DNA from: Thermophilibacter gallinarum
GTDB lineage: Bacteria > Actinomycetota > Coriobacteriia > Coriobacteriales > Atopobiaceae
Direction of reading: 5' to 3'
Length of the DNA stretch: 64,000 nucleotides
NCBI RefSeq assembly: GCF_014982725.1
Contig: NZ_JADCJZ010000001.1
Coordinates: 558,001-622,000, forward strand
Below are positions 24,072-33,307 of this stretch, one piece after another. The notes under the pieces were generated by a model, which saw only the letters and a program-made list of their open reading frames with translations, ran no database searches and was not told the DNA's origin. Positions within the stretch are counted from its first letter, which is position 1. Every line of letters starts with the position of its first letter. The position numbers and the translations under genes were made by a program.

Positions 24072-24712
24072 GCGCGGGATCGCAGACGGGCGGCGACCTC
24101 GCGCTCGCCCTCCGGGATGTCGAGAAGGACTACGGCGCCGTGCGCGTCCTCGAGGGCGCGAGCGCGAACTTCGAGCCGCTTCGCCCGCACGTGATCATGG
24201 GACCCTCCGGCGCGGGCAAGACTACGCTGCTGAGGCTGCTCGCCGGGCTCGAGCGGCCGGACGCGGGTGAGGTCATGCGGGGCGCGGACGTGCGGCTGGG
24301 CATGACGTTCCAGGAGGACCGACTCTGCGAGAACCTCACGGCCACCGCGAACATCCGCCTGCCGCACGGGTATCTTCCCGACGAGCTGCTCGAGCGCTTC
24401 CTCGCGGAGGAGCGGGCGGCGATGGAGGCCTGCGGCCTGCCCGTCGACGCGCGGCCCGTGCGCGAGCTCTCGGGCGGCCAGCGGCGGCGCGTGGCGATCC
24501 TGCGCTGCGTGCTGGCCGACGCGAACACCCTGCTCTTCGACGAGCCGCTCAAGGGCATGGACGAGAAGACCGTCGACGCCGTCATGGCCTTCGTCGGGCC
24601 GCTCGTCGCCGAGAGGACCGTCCTGTGGGCCACCCACGACGAGCGCGAACTCGCCTTCTTCGAGAACCCCGTCCTCTGGCGCGTCGAGGACGGCCACGTG
24701 TCCACCTGTTAG
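24068..24712 (+). CDS. ABC transporter ATP-binding protein, NitT/TauT-like
   Basis: 214 residues. Walker A GPSGAGKTT (~residue 41), signature LSGGQRRRVAILRC, Walker B TLLFDEPLKGMD, switch His in ATHDERE. It is shorter than most members and has no C-terminal regulatory domain. GTG at 24068 overlaps the permease TGA (GTGA) and is preceded by GGGAGG. Energises import with the two upstream gene products. Confidence 0.88.
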   Translation: MSAGSQTGGDLALALRDVEKDYGAVRVLEGASANFEPLRPHVIMGPSGAGKTTLLRLLAGLERPDAGEVMRGADVRLGMTFQEDRLCENLTATANIRLPHGYLPDELLERFLAEERAAMEACGLPVDARPVRELSGGQRRRVAILRCVLADANTLLFDEPLKGMDEKTVDAVMAFVGPLVAERTVLWATHDERELAFFENPVLWRVEDGHVSTC

Positions 24713-24716
24713 GTCC

Positions 24717-24942
24717 GGCGGGGCAACATACCCCATCTGCTCACCTGCGGCCCACGCGCGCCGACATACCCTCCCCGCTCGAACAGCTTCTCCGCACCTT
24801 CGGATGCGGAGAAGAACTCGCGGATGAGGGTATGCCGGCGCGCTTTCGAGCTCGTGGCGGGGCAACATACCCCAGATGCGAGTTCTGCAGGCGCGTCCTT
24901 TGCGCCGAAGCTGTCCGAGCAGATGGGGTATGTTGCCCCGCC
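24717..24942. repeat. Composite array of two core-type hairpins (copies 3 and 4)
   Basis: A 24-mer containing GGCGGGGCAACATACCCC occurs at 24717-24740, again with a 2-base swap near its end at 24856-24879, and as a perfect inverted copy at 24919-24942. Core copy 3 (GCGAGTTCTGCAGGCGCG.. at 24877-24920) sits in the second hairpin. A first hairpin, arms GCGCGCCGACATACCCTC (24756-24773) / complement (24826-24843, one mismatch), carries core copy 4 in the opposite direction, with inner stem CTTCTCCGCA/TGCGGAGAAG. Confidence 0.92.
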
Positions 24943-25008
24943 GCATCGCCGATCCGCCGCGCCGGCGCATGTGCGATGATGGGTCAACGGTCTAGGAAGG
25001 GGGTCGGG

Positions 25009-25614
25009 GTGTACACGGTGTTTCTCGCTGGGGGGACGGCGTCGGGGAAGTCGACGGTCGCGCGCGAGCTGGAGCGGCTTGGGGCGTGGCGCATCGACCT
25101 CGACGAGCTCTCGCGCGCCGTGCTCGCGCCCGGGGAGCCCTGCGTGACGGAGGTCTGCGCCGCGTTTGGCGACGACCTCGTCGACCCCGAGACCGGGGTG
25201 CTCGACCGCGCCCTTCTCGCCCGTCGCGCCTTTGCCGACGAGTCCTCCGCCGAGCTGCTCGAGGAGATCGAGCTCCCGCACATCCGCGCCATGCTCGCCC
25301 GCATGCTCACGTCCGGCATCTGCGGGCAGCACGAGCCGGCGTGCTGCGTGGTGGAGGTGCCGCTGCTCGACCGGGTGGAGTCGATGGTCGACCTCGCCGA
25401 CGAGGTCGTGGTGGTGGCCTGCCCGCTCGAGGTGCGTCGCGAGCGGGCGCGTGGGCGCGGCATGGACGTGGGGGACTTCGACCGGCGCGTGGCGCGCCAG
25501 CCCTCCGACGAGTACCTGCGCTCCCACGCGACGACCGTGATCGACAACACGGGGGACGAGAGGGACCTGGTCGCGCGGGTCCGCGCCTGGTGGGACGCGC
25601 ATGGCTGGGCGTAG
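25009..25614 (+). CDS. coaE: Dephospho-CoA kinase
   Basis: 201 residues. Last step of coenzyme A synthesis, phosphorylating the 3'-hydroxyl of dephospho-CoA. P-loop AGGTASGKST (residues ~7-16), the acceptor region IDLDELSRAVL, and CoaE-like ELPHIR and VVEVPLLDRVESMVDLADEVVVV segments, then the lid RRERARGRGM. The GTG at 25009 follows AGGAAGGGGG. The next gene starts within its last codons. Confidence 0.9.
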   Translation: MYTVFLAGGTASGKSTVARELERLGAWRIDLDELSRAVLAPGEPCVTEVCAAFGDDLVDPETGVLDRALLARRAFADESSAELLEEIELPHIRAMLARMLTSGICGQHEPACCVVEVPLLDRVESMVDLADEVVVVACPLEVRRERARGRGMDVGDFDRRVARQPSDEYLRSHATTVIDNTGDERDLVARVRAWWDAHGWA

Positions 25615-26254
25615 GCCGACGCCGCGGCATGCGACCAGGCGCCCGACGCCGCGCTCGGGTGCCGCCCCGCGCGGAGGGGAGCGCTTCGCCCGCTGGTACC
25701 GGGTGGTGCCCGTGGTCGTCCTCGTCATGGTGCTCGCGGTGGTCGCCGTGGTGGTGGCCCTGCCGACCTCGCTCGGTCGCGCGCTGCACCCCGTACGTCA
25801 CGCTGACCAGATAGAGGCGTCGTGCGAGCGCCACGGCGTCGACCCGCTGCTCGCCTGTGCGGTGATAGAGTGCGAGTCCGGCTGGGACGAGGGCGCGGTC
25901 TCGCCCGTCGGGGCCGTCGGGCTCATGCAGGTCATGCCGGACACGGCGCGCAGCCTCGTGTCGCTCGGCCTCGTCGACGACGACGCCTATGACCCGGACG
26001 ACCTTGCTGACCCGGCGACGAACATCGAGTACGGCTGCGCCTACCTGGGCTACCTCCAGGAGCACCTCTCCGGGCTGGAGGAGGTCATCGCGGCCTACAA
26101 CGCCGGCATCGGGGCCGTGCAGGGATGGATCTCGGAGGGCGGCACGATCCCGGAGGACGTCGAGTACGCCGAGACGCGTGCGTACCTGGACCGCGTGCTC
26201 GCGGCCTACGAGGCCTACCAGGACAGCTATCCGAACGGCATCACGGGCACGTGA
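25601..26254 (+). CDS. Lytic transglycosylase, membrane-anchored
   Basis: 217 residues. Basic, disordered N-terminus, one membrane helix (~residues 36-54), then an SLT domain: catalytic Glu92 in ECESGWD, SPVGAVGLMQVMPDTA, and AYNAG. It should cleave peptidoglycan glycan strands outside the cell. The ATG lies within coaE, overlapping by 14 nt, so the two are translated together. Its end overlaps the end of the converging TPR-like gene by 14 nt. Confidence 0.9.
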   Translation: MAGRRPTPRHATRRPTPRSGAAPRGGERFARWYRVVPVVVLVMVLAVVAVVVALPTSLGRALHPVRHADQIEASCERHGVDPLLACAVIECESGWDEGAVSPVGAVGLMQVMPDTARSLVSLGLVDDDAYDPDDLADPATNIEYGCAYLGYLQEHLSGLEEVIAAYNAGIGAVQGWISEGGTIPEDVEYAETRAYLDRVLAAYEAYQDSYPNGITGT

Positions 26255-28526
26255 GCGAGCGGCGGACGTCGAGAAGGGCGTCGTCGCTGATGAGCTCGTG
26301 AAGGCTCCCCGCAAGCGCGTGAGCGACGGAGAAGATTCCGGCGTCGGTGGTGGCGACGAGGGCGTCGCGCGTCTGCCGGCGCATCTTGGACACCTCGCCC
26401 GTCGGCAGTCCGGCCTGGGAGAGCGCCTCAACGATCTCGTCATCAGGCAACAGCTTGAGCTCGCTGTTTGCCGAGAGGAGGTCGTCCAGCTCCTCCCGCG
26501 CCAGCTTGGCGACCTCCGGGTGCAGGCTGATGGCGCGCTGGTAGCAGATCACCGTGAGGTCCTCGCGGCCGAGCTTCCATTCCATGAAGGCCAGGCGATA
26601 GAAGCAGATGGCGAGGTCGCGCACCATCGAGGCGTAGCCGATCGTCTCCTTGAGAAGGTCGGCGGCCTCGAAGATGCGCGACTGGTCCTCCAGGACACGG
26701 ACCTTCATGAGTGCCGCGTCGGGGGTGAGGGGGGCGATGCGCATGAGCTCCTCGGCGTGGGGCAGGGCCTCCCCGGGGCGTCCGAGCAGGTTGAGCATGC
26801 GTGCGGCGAGCGAGTGCGCCGCATAGTACTCGTCGGGCACGAGCCGTACGGTGCGCCCGTCGTCCCGGAATGCGAGGTTGTAGCGGATCCGCTCGGGGAA
26901 CGAGTTGAAGTAGCGGTACACCGAAGCGGTGTCGTCGAGGTAGATGCCCATGCTCGTGATGGGGGAGAGTGCTGCCTCGAGCTCGGCGAGAAGCTCCTCG
27001 AGCTGCTCGGGCGGGCACTCCTGCCCGAGCGCGGCGCGTGCCCGGTCGGTCACCGCGACGAGGTCGCCCCCGTCGACGAAGAGCCGCTCGAGCTCATCCG
27101 TTGCGGAGACGTCAGTCGTGCCCGCGACGAGCGCCCTGCTCGTGCGCTCACACGCCTCGGCGACCGTGACGTCGTCCGTCCGGTCGCGCAGGTCAACGAG
27201 GAGCGCGACGGCGCCCTGTGTGGTGTCGCCGAGCCGCGGGGCCAGCTCCCGCCAAGCGTGGGTCCGCCCCGCCTTCTCCATGATGCCGAGGTCGGCCGCG
27301 CGTCGTGCCCCGCAGGCCGTGGCAAGCGGCTCCCCGACGGGCGAGACGTCGAGCTCGATCTCCTGGTAGCGCTCCGGGGGGCAGAGCCGCTCGTCATCGA
27401 GGGCGAGGTGGGGCTTCAGGGGCTCGGATGCCGACCCCTCGCACCCACGAGCTCGCAGCGCCGGGTCGGAGGGCAGGGCCTCGACGTCCGTGCCCATGAG
27501 GCGGTCGAGTCGCTCGAGCGCCTCGACGTCGAGGTCGAGCGAGACGAGCGTCTCCCCGGTCCCGTGACCGCAGCTCACCACGACGCGCGCGAGCGCGGGG
27601 GACGACGCGAAGGCCGCCCGGGCGACCGCGAGCGCGGCACGCGCCGCATAGCCCGTGAGGATCCGCTCGCGCGCCGGCTCGTCCGAGCTCACGGCCGAGA
27701 GGCAGGTGGGGTACGGCACGGTCAGGCGCGCGCAGAGGAGGCCCCGTGCGACGTTTGCCCGGAAGGCCAGTCCCGCGCGGACCGGAAGCGGAAGGTTCTC
27801 GAACGCGTCCGCGAAGCGCGCCCGGCAGGACCACTCGCCACGCTCGTCAGTCTCGTCGGTCAGAAACTCCAGGAGCTGGGCGGCGGGGTCGTCCGCCTCG
27901 AACGTCCTGGGACGCAGGCGGTGGACGCCGGCGAGGACGGATCGGGCGCGCTCCTCGAGTGTGGCCCCGGGCGGGCACGGCCGGCCCATCAGGTCGTCGT
28001 TCAGATTGAGCGCCACCTCGAGCGCGACGATCCCGTCGTACGTCATCTCGTCGTCCATGGTGGCGCCCAGCCACCAGCGGCCGCTCCGATGGAGACGGTG
28101 GGCGCGTGTGGCCGGCGGGTCCGGCCAGTCCATGAGGCCCGTGCGACGTAGCAGGTCCGGGAGGTCGCCGAAGCCGTTCCCGCCATGGGCCACGATGTCG
28201 CGCAGCGTGGCCACCACGTCCTCGCTGTGTGAGATCATGCCCTCGAGCGCGGCGTTTCCGGGGGAGGGGCGGGCGCCCGGGACCCGGGCGGCGCCAGGCT
28301 GCGAGGCTCGCGCGCCGGGCCCCGGCTTGGCGGCGAAGATTCCCGTGCCGAAGATCACGGCGGTCACCCCGGCGAGACATCCCTGCCAGGCGGTGCGCGC
28401 CTCGCCGCGCTCGCCAGTGCCGAACGCGATGAAGAAAAGTATCGAACAGGTCGCGAGCAGGGCTCCGACGACGATGACGATACCCCCAAAGACTTTCCAG
28501 CCCGTCGTTTTTCTCGGATGCGTCAC
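26241..28526 (-). CDS. Large TPR-like membrane protein, unknown function
   Basis: 761 residues. Two N-terminal membrane helices (~10-33 and ~46-64) are followed by a long cytoplasmic or extracytoplasmic region. The last ~230 residues are helical with repeat-like spacing (AARMLNLLGRPGEALPHAEE, then RDLAICFYRLAFMEWKLGRE), resembling tetratricopeptide repeats. The middle part (about 70-500) matches no family I recognise. GTG start at 28526 preceded by GAAGGGGG. It is divergent from uvrB with a short shared promoter region, which may only be coincidence of layout. Confidence 0.75.
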   Translation of the reverse strand: MTHPRKTTGWKVFGGIVIVVGALLATCSILFFIAFGTGERGEARTAWQGCLAGVTAVIFGTGIFAAKPGPGARASQPGAARVPGARPSPGNAALEGMISHSEDVVATLRDIVAHGGNGFGDLPDLLRRTGLMDWPDPPATRAHRLHRSGRWWLGATMDDEMTYDGIVALEVALNLNDDLMGRPCPPGATLEERARSVLAGVHRLRPRTFEADDPAAQLLEFLTDETDERGEWSCRARFADAFENLPLPVRAGLAFRANVARGLLCARLTVPYPTCLSAVSSDEPARERILTGYAARAALAVARAAFASSPALARVVVSCGHGTGETLVSLDLDVEALERLDRLMGTDVEALPSDPALRARGCEGSASEPLKPHLALDDERLCPPERYQEIELDVSPVGEPLATACGARRAADLGIMEKAGRTHAWRELAPRLGDTTQGAVALLVDLRDRTDDVTVAEACERTSRALVAGTTDVSATDELERLFVDGGDLVAVTDRARAALGQECPPEQLEELLAELEAALSPITSMGIYLDDTASVYRYFNSFPERIRYNLAFRDDGRTVRLVPDEYYAAHSLAARMLNLLGRPGEALPHAEELMRIAPLTPDAALMKVRVLEDQSRIFEAADLLKETIGYASMVRDLAICFYRLAFMEWKLGREDLTVICYQRAISLHPEVAKLAREELDDLLSANSELKLLPDDEIVEALSQAGLPTGEVSKMRRQTRDALVATTDAGIFSVAHALAGSLHELISDDALLDVRRSLTCP

Positions 28527-28579
28527 ATGACCCCCTTCGACTCTGGTCAGATTGTAGCCGAGCGTTCGGACAAAAATGA

Positions 28580-28592
28580 GAACACATGTTTG
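28580..28592 (+). promoter_or_regulatory. Candidate LexA (SOS) box before uvrB
   Basis: GAACACATGTTTG fits the Gram-positive LexA/DinR pattern GAAC-RNRY-GTTY. It lies 18 nt upstream of the TACACT candidate -10, well placed to repress uvrB, a classical SOS gene. Confidence 0.65.
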
Positions 28593-28609
28593 CGTTCTGG
28601 GAAATGGGG

Positions 28610-28615
28610 TACACT
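28610..28615 (+). promoter_or_regulatory. Candidate -10 element of uvrB
   Basis: TACACT preceded by a G-run (GGGG), followed by the palindrome GTTGCAAC. TTGCGTTC-like sequence near 28590 is a poor -35, so an extended or activator-independent promoter is uncertain. Confidence 0.45.
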
Positions 28616-28645
28616 GTTGCAACGGAGGCGGCGAAGGGGGAAGCG

Positions 28646-30886
28646 ATGGCAGGAGAGGGCGACGCCCGGGGCCCGGAGCGAGTCGGCGGCGAGCTCGTGC
28701 GCTTTGGGCGCGAGGGCGCCGGGGAGCCGCTTGCCGTGGTCTCCCCCTACGAGCCGGCGGGAGACCAGCCCCAGGCCATAGACAAGCTCGCCGACGGCGT
28801 GGAGCGGGGACTCCGCTACCAGACGCTCATGGGCGTCACGGGCTCGGGCAAGACCTACACCATGGCCAAGACCATCGAGCGCCTCAACCGCCCGACGCTC
28901 ATCATGGAGCCCAACAAGACCCTCGCCGCTCAGGTGGCGAGCGAGATGCGCGAGCTCTTCCCCAACAACGCCGTGGTCTACTTCGTCTCCTACTACGACT
29001 ACTACCAGCCCGAGGCCTACGTCCCGCAGACGGACACCTACATCGAGAAGGACGCGTCTATCAACGAGGAGGTCGAGAAGCTCCGCCACCAGGCGACCTC
29101 GAGCCTGCTCTCGCGCCGCGACGTCATCGTGGTGGCGTCCGTGAGCTGCATCTACGGCATCGGCAGCCCGCAGGACTACGCCGGGCTCGCCCCCAACGTG
29201 AGCAAGGACGAGCCGCTCGAGCGCGATGAGCTCATCCATAGCCTCATCGACATCCAGTACGACCGCAACGACTACGATCTCTCCCGCGGCACGTTCCGCG
29301 TGCGCGGGGACACCGTGGACGTCTACCCGCCCTACGCCGAGAACCCCCTGCGCATCTCGTTCTTCGGGGACGAGGTGGAGCTCATCGCCGAGGTGGACAA
29401 CGTCACCGGGGAGATCGTCCGCGAGTTCGACGCCATCCCGATCTGGCCCGCCTCGCACTACGTGACCGAGCGCCCGAAGGTGACGCACGCGCTCGAGACG
29501 ATAAACGAGGAGCTCGAGCAGCGCGTGGCCGAGCTCAAGGCCAACGACCTCCTGCTCGAGGCCCAGCGCCTCGCGCAGCGCACGAGCTACGACCTCGAGA
29601 TGCTCGAGACGATGGGCTACTGCAACGGCATCGAGAACTACTCGCGCCACCTCGACGGGCGCAAGGCGGGCGAGCCTCCCTACACGCTCATCGACTACTT
29701 CCCCAAGGACATGGTCTGCATCATCGACGAGTCCCACGTCACGGTGCCGCAGATTCGCGGCATGTACGAGGGAGACCGCTCGCGCAAGGTCACGCTCGTG
29801 GAGCACGGCTTCCGCCTGCCCTCCGCGCTCGACAACCGCCCCTTGCGCTTCGACGAGTTCGAGGCGCGCGTTCCGCAGTTCATCTACGTCTCCGCCACGC
29901 CCGGCGACTACGAGGAGTCGGTCACCCAGCAGCAGGTCGAGCAGATCATCCGCCCCACCGGTCTTCTCGACCCCAAGGTCGACGTCCGCCCGGTGAACGG
30001 GCAGATCGACGACCTCATCTCAGAGATCAAGGAGCGCGTGGCCAAGAAGGAGCGCGTGCTCGTGACCACGCTCACCAAGCGCATGGCCGAGGACCTCACC
30101 GACCACCTGCTCGACGAGGGCGTGCGCGTGAACTACATGCACTCTGACACGGCCACGCTCGACCGCGTGGACATCATCCGCGACCTGCGCGTCGGCAAGA
30201 TCGACGTGCTCGTGGGCATCAACCTCCTGCGCGAGGGCCTGGACATCCCCGAGGTCTCGCTCGTGGCGATCCTGGACGCGGACAAGGAGGGGTTCCTCCG
30301 CAACCGCCGCTCGCTGATCCAGACCATGGGCCGCGCGGCGAGAAACGCGCAGGGCGAGGTCATCATGTACGCGGACACGATCACCGACTCCATGCGCGAG
30401 GCGATAGGGGAGACCAATCGCCGGCGCGCCCTGCAGGAGGCCTTCAACGAGGAGCACGGCATCGTCCCGCGCACGGTGAAGAAGTCGATTACGGACGTCT
30501 CGTCGTTCATCTCCGAGGCCGAGGCCACGCTCGAGGGCAAGACGCGCGACCGCCACGGCACGGGCAGCCACGGCGCCTTCGAGAGCCTGGCCGAGCCGTC
30601 CGGGGGCCAGGTCGACGAGGGGGTTGCGGACGCGCTGGCGGCGGAGCTGGCCGGCCTCTCGGAGCGCGAGCTCGCCGACGTGGTCGACGCGCTCGAGGAG
30701 GAGATGGCGGCCGCCTCGGAGGCCATGGACTTCGAGACCGCGGCGCGCCTGCGCGACCAGATCGTGGCCATACGCACCCGCGTGGAGGGCAGCTCGGCCG
30801 ACGCCGTCATGGAGCGCCTCAAGGCCGGCGCGCGCAAGGGCAGCGCGCACGCCACGCGCCGCCGCTACCGACCGAGGAGGAAGTAG
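28646..30886 (+). CDS. uvrB: Excinuclease ABC subunit B
   Basis: 746 residues. The damage-verifying helicase of nucleotide excision repair. Walker A GVTGSGKT (63-70), the beta-hairpin region [20 protein letters not shown] that clamps DNA (~117-136), helicase motifs [15 protein letters not shown], and [19 protein letters not shown], and a C-terminal UVR domain ([20 protein letters not shown]) that binds UvrC. The start at 28646 follows GAAGGGGGAAG. A LexA box lies upstream. uvrA and uvrC are elsewhere in the same window. Confidence 0.97.
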   Translation: MAGEGDARGPERVGGELVRFGREGAGEPLAVVSPYEPAGDQPQAIDKLADGVERGLRYQTLMGVTGSGKTYTMAKTIERLNRPTLIMEPNKTLAAQVASEMRELFPNNAVVYFVSYYDYYQPEAYVPQTDTYIEKDASINEEVEKLRHQATSSLLSRRDVIVVASVSCIYGIGSPQDYAGLAPNVSKDEPLERDELIHSLIDIQYDRNDYDLSRGTFRVRGDTVDVYPPYAENPLRISFFGDEVELIAEVDNVTGEIVREFDAIPIWPASHYVTERPKVTHALETINEELEQRVAELKANDLLLEAQRLAQRTSYDLEMLETMGYCNGIENYSRHLDGRKAGEPPYTLIDYFPKDMVCIIDESHVTVPQIRGMYEGDRSRKVTLVEHGFRLPSALDNRPLRFDEFEARVPQFIYVSATPGDYEESVTQQQVEQIIRPTGLLDPKVDVRPVNGQIDDLISEIKERVAKKERVLVTTLTKRMAEDLTDHLLDEGVRVNYMHSDTATLDRVDIIRDLRVGKIDVLVGINLLREGLDIPEVSLVAILDADKEGFLRNRRSLIQTMGRAARNAQGEVIMYADTITDSMREAIGETNRRRALQEAFNEEHGIVPRTVKKSITDVSSFISEAEATLEGKTRDRHGTGSHGAFESLAEPSGGQVDEGVADALAAELAGLSERELADVVDALEEEMAAASEAMDFETAARLRDQIVAIRTRVEGSSADAVMERLKAGARKGSAHATRRRYRPRRK

Positions 30887-30890
30887 GGCC

Positions 30891-32123
30891 ATGGGAGCCA
30901 ACGCGTCACAGGATGAGAAGAACCTCTTCGGGTACCTCGCCCGGGAGTTCGACTCCCTCGGCGACCGCCCGCTGGGGGAGGTGGACAGCCTCGTGCTGTC
31001 GTGCCTCTCGTACTTCCGCCTGCCCGAGCAGGCCGCCGCGGCGCGCACCCCCGAGGGCATGCCCCTCGTCGACCTCTACCGCGCGGACTGGTTCGAGGCC
31101 ATGACGCGGGACCTCTGGGACCCCGAGGGCCTTGTGCGCCTGCTCGGCGCCGTCGCGGCGAGTCCGCGCCTGCGCGACCTGCGCGTGAGCGACTACGTCG
31201 ACGACTTCGACGAGTCGGCCGAGAAGCAGTTCTCCGCCTGCACGCTGCGGCTGCCGCGCGGCGCCGCCTACGTCTCCTTCCGCGGGACCGACAACTCGGT
31301 CGTGGGCTGGAAGGAGGACTTCAACATGGCCTTCGAGACGGGCGTCCCGTCCCAGCTCGCCGCCGTCTCGTACCTGGAGCGCGTTGCCTCCACCATAGAG
31401 GGGGGCATCTACCTGGGAGGCCACTCGAAGGGCGGCAACCTGGCGGCCTACGCCCTGGCGCGCTGCCCCGCCGACGTGGCCGGCCGGGTGGTCCGGGCGT
31501 TCTCCCACGACGGCCCGGGGTTCACCGAGGAGGCGCTGTCGGACGTGGCATGGCTGCGCCGCGCCCACCTGCTCTCTAAGACGGTGCCGCGCTCCTCCGT
31601 CATCGGGATGCTCTTCGAGCGGCAGGAGGACTACGCCGTGGTCGACTCGTCCACGAGCGGCCTTTTGCAGCACAACCCCTTCTCGTGGGTCGTCGAGGGT
31701 ACCGACTTCGTCTACGCGGAGGGCATCGGGCGCGGCGCGCGCTTCGTCGACCGTACGCTCAACGAGTGGATCGCGAGCATGCCCAACGAGGAGCGGGCCG
31801 CGCTGGTCGACACGCTCTTCTCGGTGATCGGCGCCGGCGGGAAGGACACCTTCGGGCAGCTGAGCGAGAACTGGCAGACCACGGTGCCCGCCATGCTGCG
31901 CGAGCTGGGCAAGCTGGAGCCGGGGGAGCGCGCCAAGATCACGCGGGCCCTGGCGCTCCTCGTCCGCACCGTCATGCCCGACTTCGAGCTGCCGCAGCTG
32001 CCGGAGTTCGAGATGCCGCAGTTCGAGCTCCCGGACTTCGCGGCGCTCGAGCAGGGGAGGATGGTCCCGCTCGAGGAGCGGATGGCGAGGCTCTCCAGCC
32101 CCGAGGGCGGGTTCCCGGCCTAG
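30891..32123 (+). CDS. Lipase-like alpha/beta hydrolase (DUF2974 type)
   Basis: 410 residues. The nucleophile elbow GHSKGGN (~residue 182) and the preceding AYVSFRGTDNSVVGWKEDF mark the Mbeg1/DUF2974 group of serine hydrolases, related to class 3 lipases. No signal peptide, so a cytoplasmic enzyme. The C-terminus has a short run of PDFELPQLPEFE-type repeats of Pro, Glu and Phe. It begins 4 bases after uvrB with GAGGAGG upstream, so it is probably co-transcribed. The substrate is unknown. Confidence 0.82.
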   Translation: MGANASQDEKNLFGYLAREFDSLGDRPLGEVDSLVLSCLSYFRLPEQAAAARTPEGMPLVDLYRADWFEAMTRDLWDPEGLVRLLGAVAASPRLRDLRVSDYVDDFDESAEKQFSACTLRLPRGAAYVSFRGTDNSVVGWKEDFNMAFETGVPSQLAAVSYLERVASTIEGGIYLGGHSKGGNLAAYALARCPADVAGRVVRAFSHDGPGFTEEALSDVAWLRRAHLLSKTVPRSSVIGMLFERQEDYAVVDSSTSGLLQHNPFSWVVEGTDFVYAEGIGRGARFVDRTLNEWIASMPNEERAALVDTLFSVIGAGGKDTFGQLSENWQTTVPAMLRELGKLEPGERAKITRALALLVRTVMPDFELPQLPEFEMPQFELPDFAALEQGRMVPLEERMARLSSPEGGFPA

Positions 32124-33190
32124 AGGGCCACGTAGCGGCTCGCGCCGGCGGCGTCGAGCTCGCGCCGCACGGCGCCGGTCGCCACGAGGTGGTCGAGGTG
32201 GGCGATGCTCTCCGAGACGAGGAACCAGCGCGTGAGCGCGGGGGTCTCGCCCCAGCGCTCGAACGGTGCGCGCCAGCCCATCGCCGGCACCAGCTCGAAG
32301 CCCGTCTGGCCGGGGGTCTCCCGGATCGCCGCGAGCGCGCGGGCGCTACGGCGCTCGTGGTGGGCGGCGTTGGCGAGGCAGCGCTCCGCGACGTCGCCCT
32401 CCTGCAGGCCGTGGCCCATGAGCGCGTGCTCGATGCCCCGGTCGGCGAGCCGGCGCAGCGTCGCCAGCTGCTCGCCGATCGGGTCCTCCCCCTCGCCCCA
32501 GAAGCCGATGCAGGTGGAGCAGAGGAAGAGCACCGCGTCGCCGAGAAACGCCGTGCGCGTGCGCGGCTCCCAGAGGGCGCACTGCCCGGGCGTGTGGCCA
32601 GGCGTCGCAACGACCTCGAAGGCCCAGCGCCCGCAGCGCAGCACGTCGCCCTCCGCGAGCGTCTCGAAGGGTATGCCCTCGCGCGTGAAGTCGCGCGCGT
32701 GGTCCCAGATCACGTCGGCGAGCTCGACGGCCTCCGCCTCGCCCACGCCCTCGGCGCGCATGCGGGCGACCATCTCGTCTCGCCACGCGTGCGCGGCGAG
32801 ACGCGTCATGTCGCCGGCCACGCCCTCGCCCACCACCACGCGGGCGCCCGCCTCGGAGAGCTCGCGGGCCAGGCCGGTGTGGTCGATGTGGGCGTGCGTG
32901 CAGAAGAGCGTGACGCGCTCGGGGTCGACGCCGAGGCCGACCAGGGCGCGCATGAGGCGCGTGTCGTTGAACTCGTCCGGGGTGCCGGCGTCCACGACGA
33001 GCGTCTCGGCGCCGTCGCGCACGACGAAGGCGTTCACCGAGGGGAGGAACGTGTCGTGCATGAGGAGCTCGACGCGCCACACCTCCGGCTCGTCGAGCAC
33101 CTGGCTGCAGGTGAAGCCGTCGCCGTCGAGCGTGAAGCAGTTGGCCCCGCAGCCCTGGCCCCAGTCCTCGCCCTGCGCGCCGCTCGTCAT
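32120..33190 (-). CDS. MBL-fold metallohydrolase
   Basis: 356 residues. Metal site THAHIDHTG (~residue 100), with further ligands in ATPGHTPGQ and FLGDAV, and a late MGHG, as in glyoxalase II/beta-lactamase fold enzymes. The C-terminal ~90 residues (HERRSARALAAIRE...) resemble the helical tail that often follows this fold in LACTB2-like proteins. Stop codons of this gene and the converging lipase-like gene interlock (CTAG). ATG at 33190 follows GGGAGG. The substrate is unknown. Confidence 0.85.
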   Translation of the reverse strand: MTSGAQGEDWGQGCGANCFTLDGDGFTCSQVLDEPEVWRVELLMHDTFLPSVNAFVVRDGAETLVVDAGTPDEFNDTRLMRALVGLGVDPERVTLFCTHAHIDHTGLARELSEAGARVVVGEGVAGDMTRLAAHAWRDEMVARMRAEGVGEAEAVELADVIWDHARDFTREGIPFETLAEGDVLRCGRWAFEVVATPGHTPGQCALWEPRTRTAFLGDAVLFLCSTCIGFWGEGEDPIGEQLATLRRLADRGIEHALMGHGLQEGDVAERCLANAAHHERRSARALAAIRETPGQTGFELVPAMGWRAPFERWGETPALTRWFLVSESIAHLDHLVATGAVRRELDAAGASRYVAL

Positions 33191-33253
33191 GTGCGCCTCC
33201 CTCGATGTCGTCGCTCTTCTCGCCAGTATGAACCATCCGGATGTCGCTCGGGG

Positions 33254-33259
33254 TAGAAT
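33254..33259 (+). promoter_or_regulatory. Candidate -10 element of mrp
   Basis: TAGAAT after GGGG, about 50 nt before the ATG. No clear -35. The early transcribed sequence ACACTGTTGC matches 10 nt of the uvrB promoter region. Confidence 0.45.
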
Positions 33260-33307
33260 CAACACTGTTGCCAAACTCCGCCCGCCGGGCGCGTCGAGAG
33301 GAAGAGC

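Noticed and set aside
24717-24942. Insertion sequence with terminal inverted repeats
   Set aside because: There is no transposase frame and the arms differ between copies; no target duplication could be identified. A non-autonomous element cannot be excluded, so it is kept only as a repeat family.
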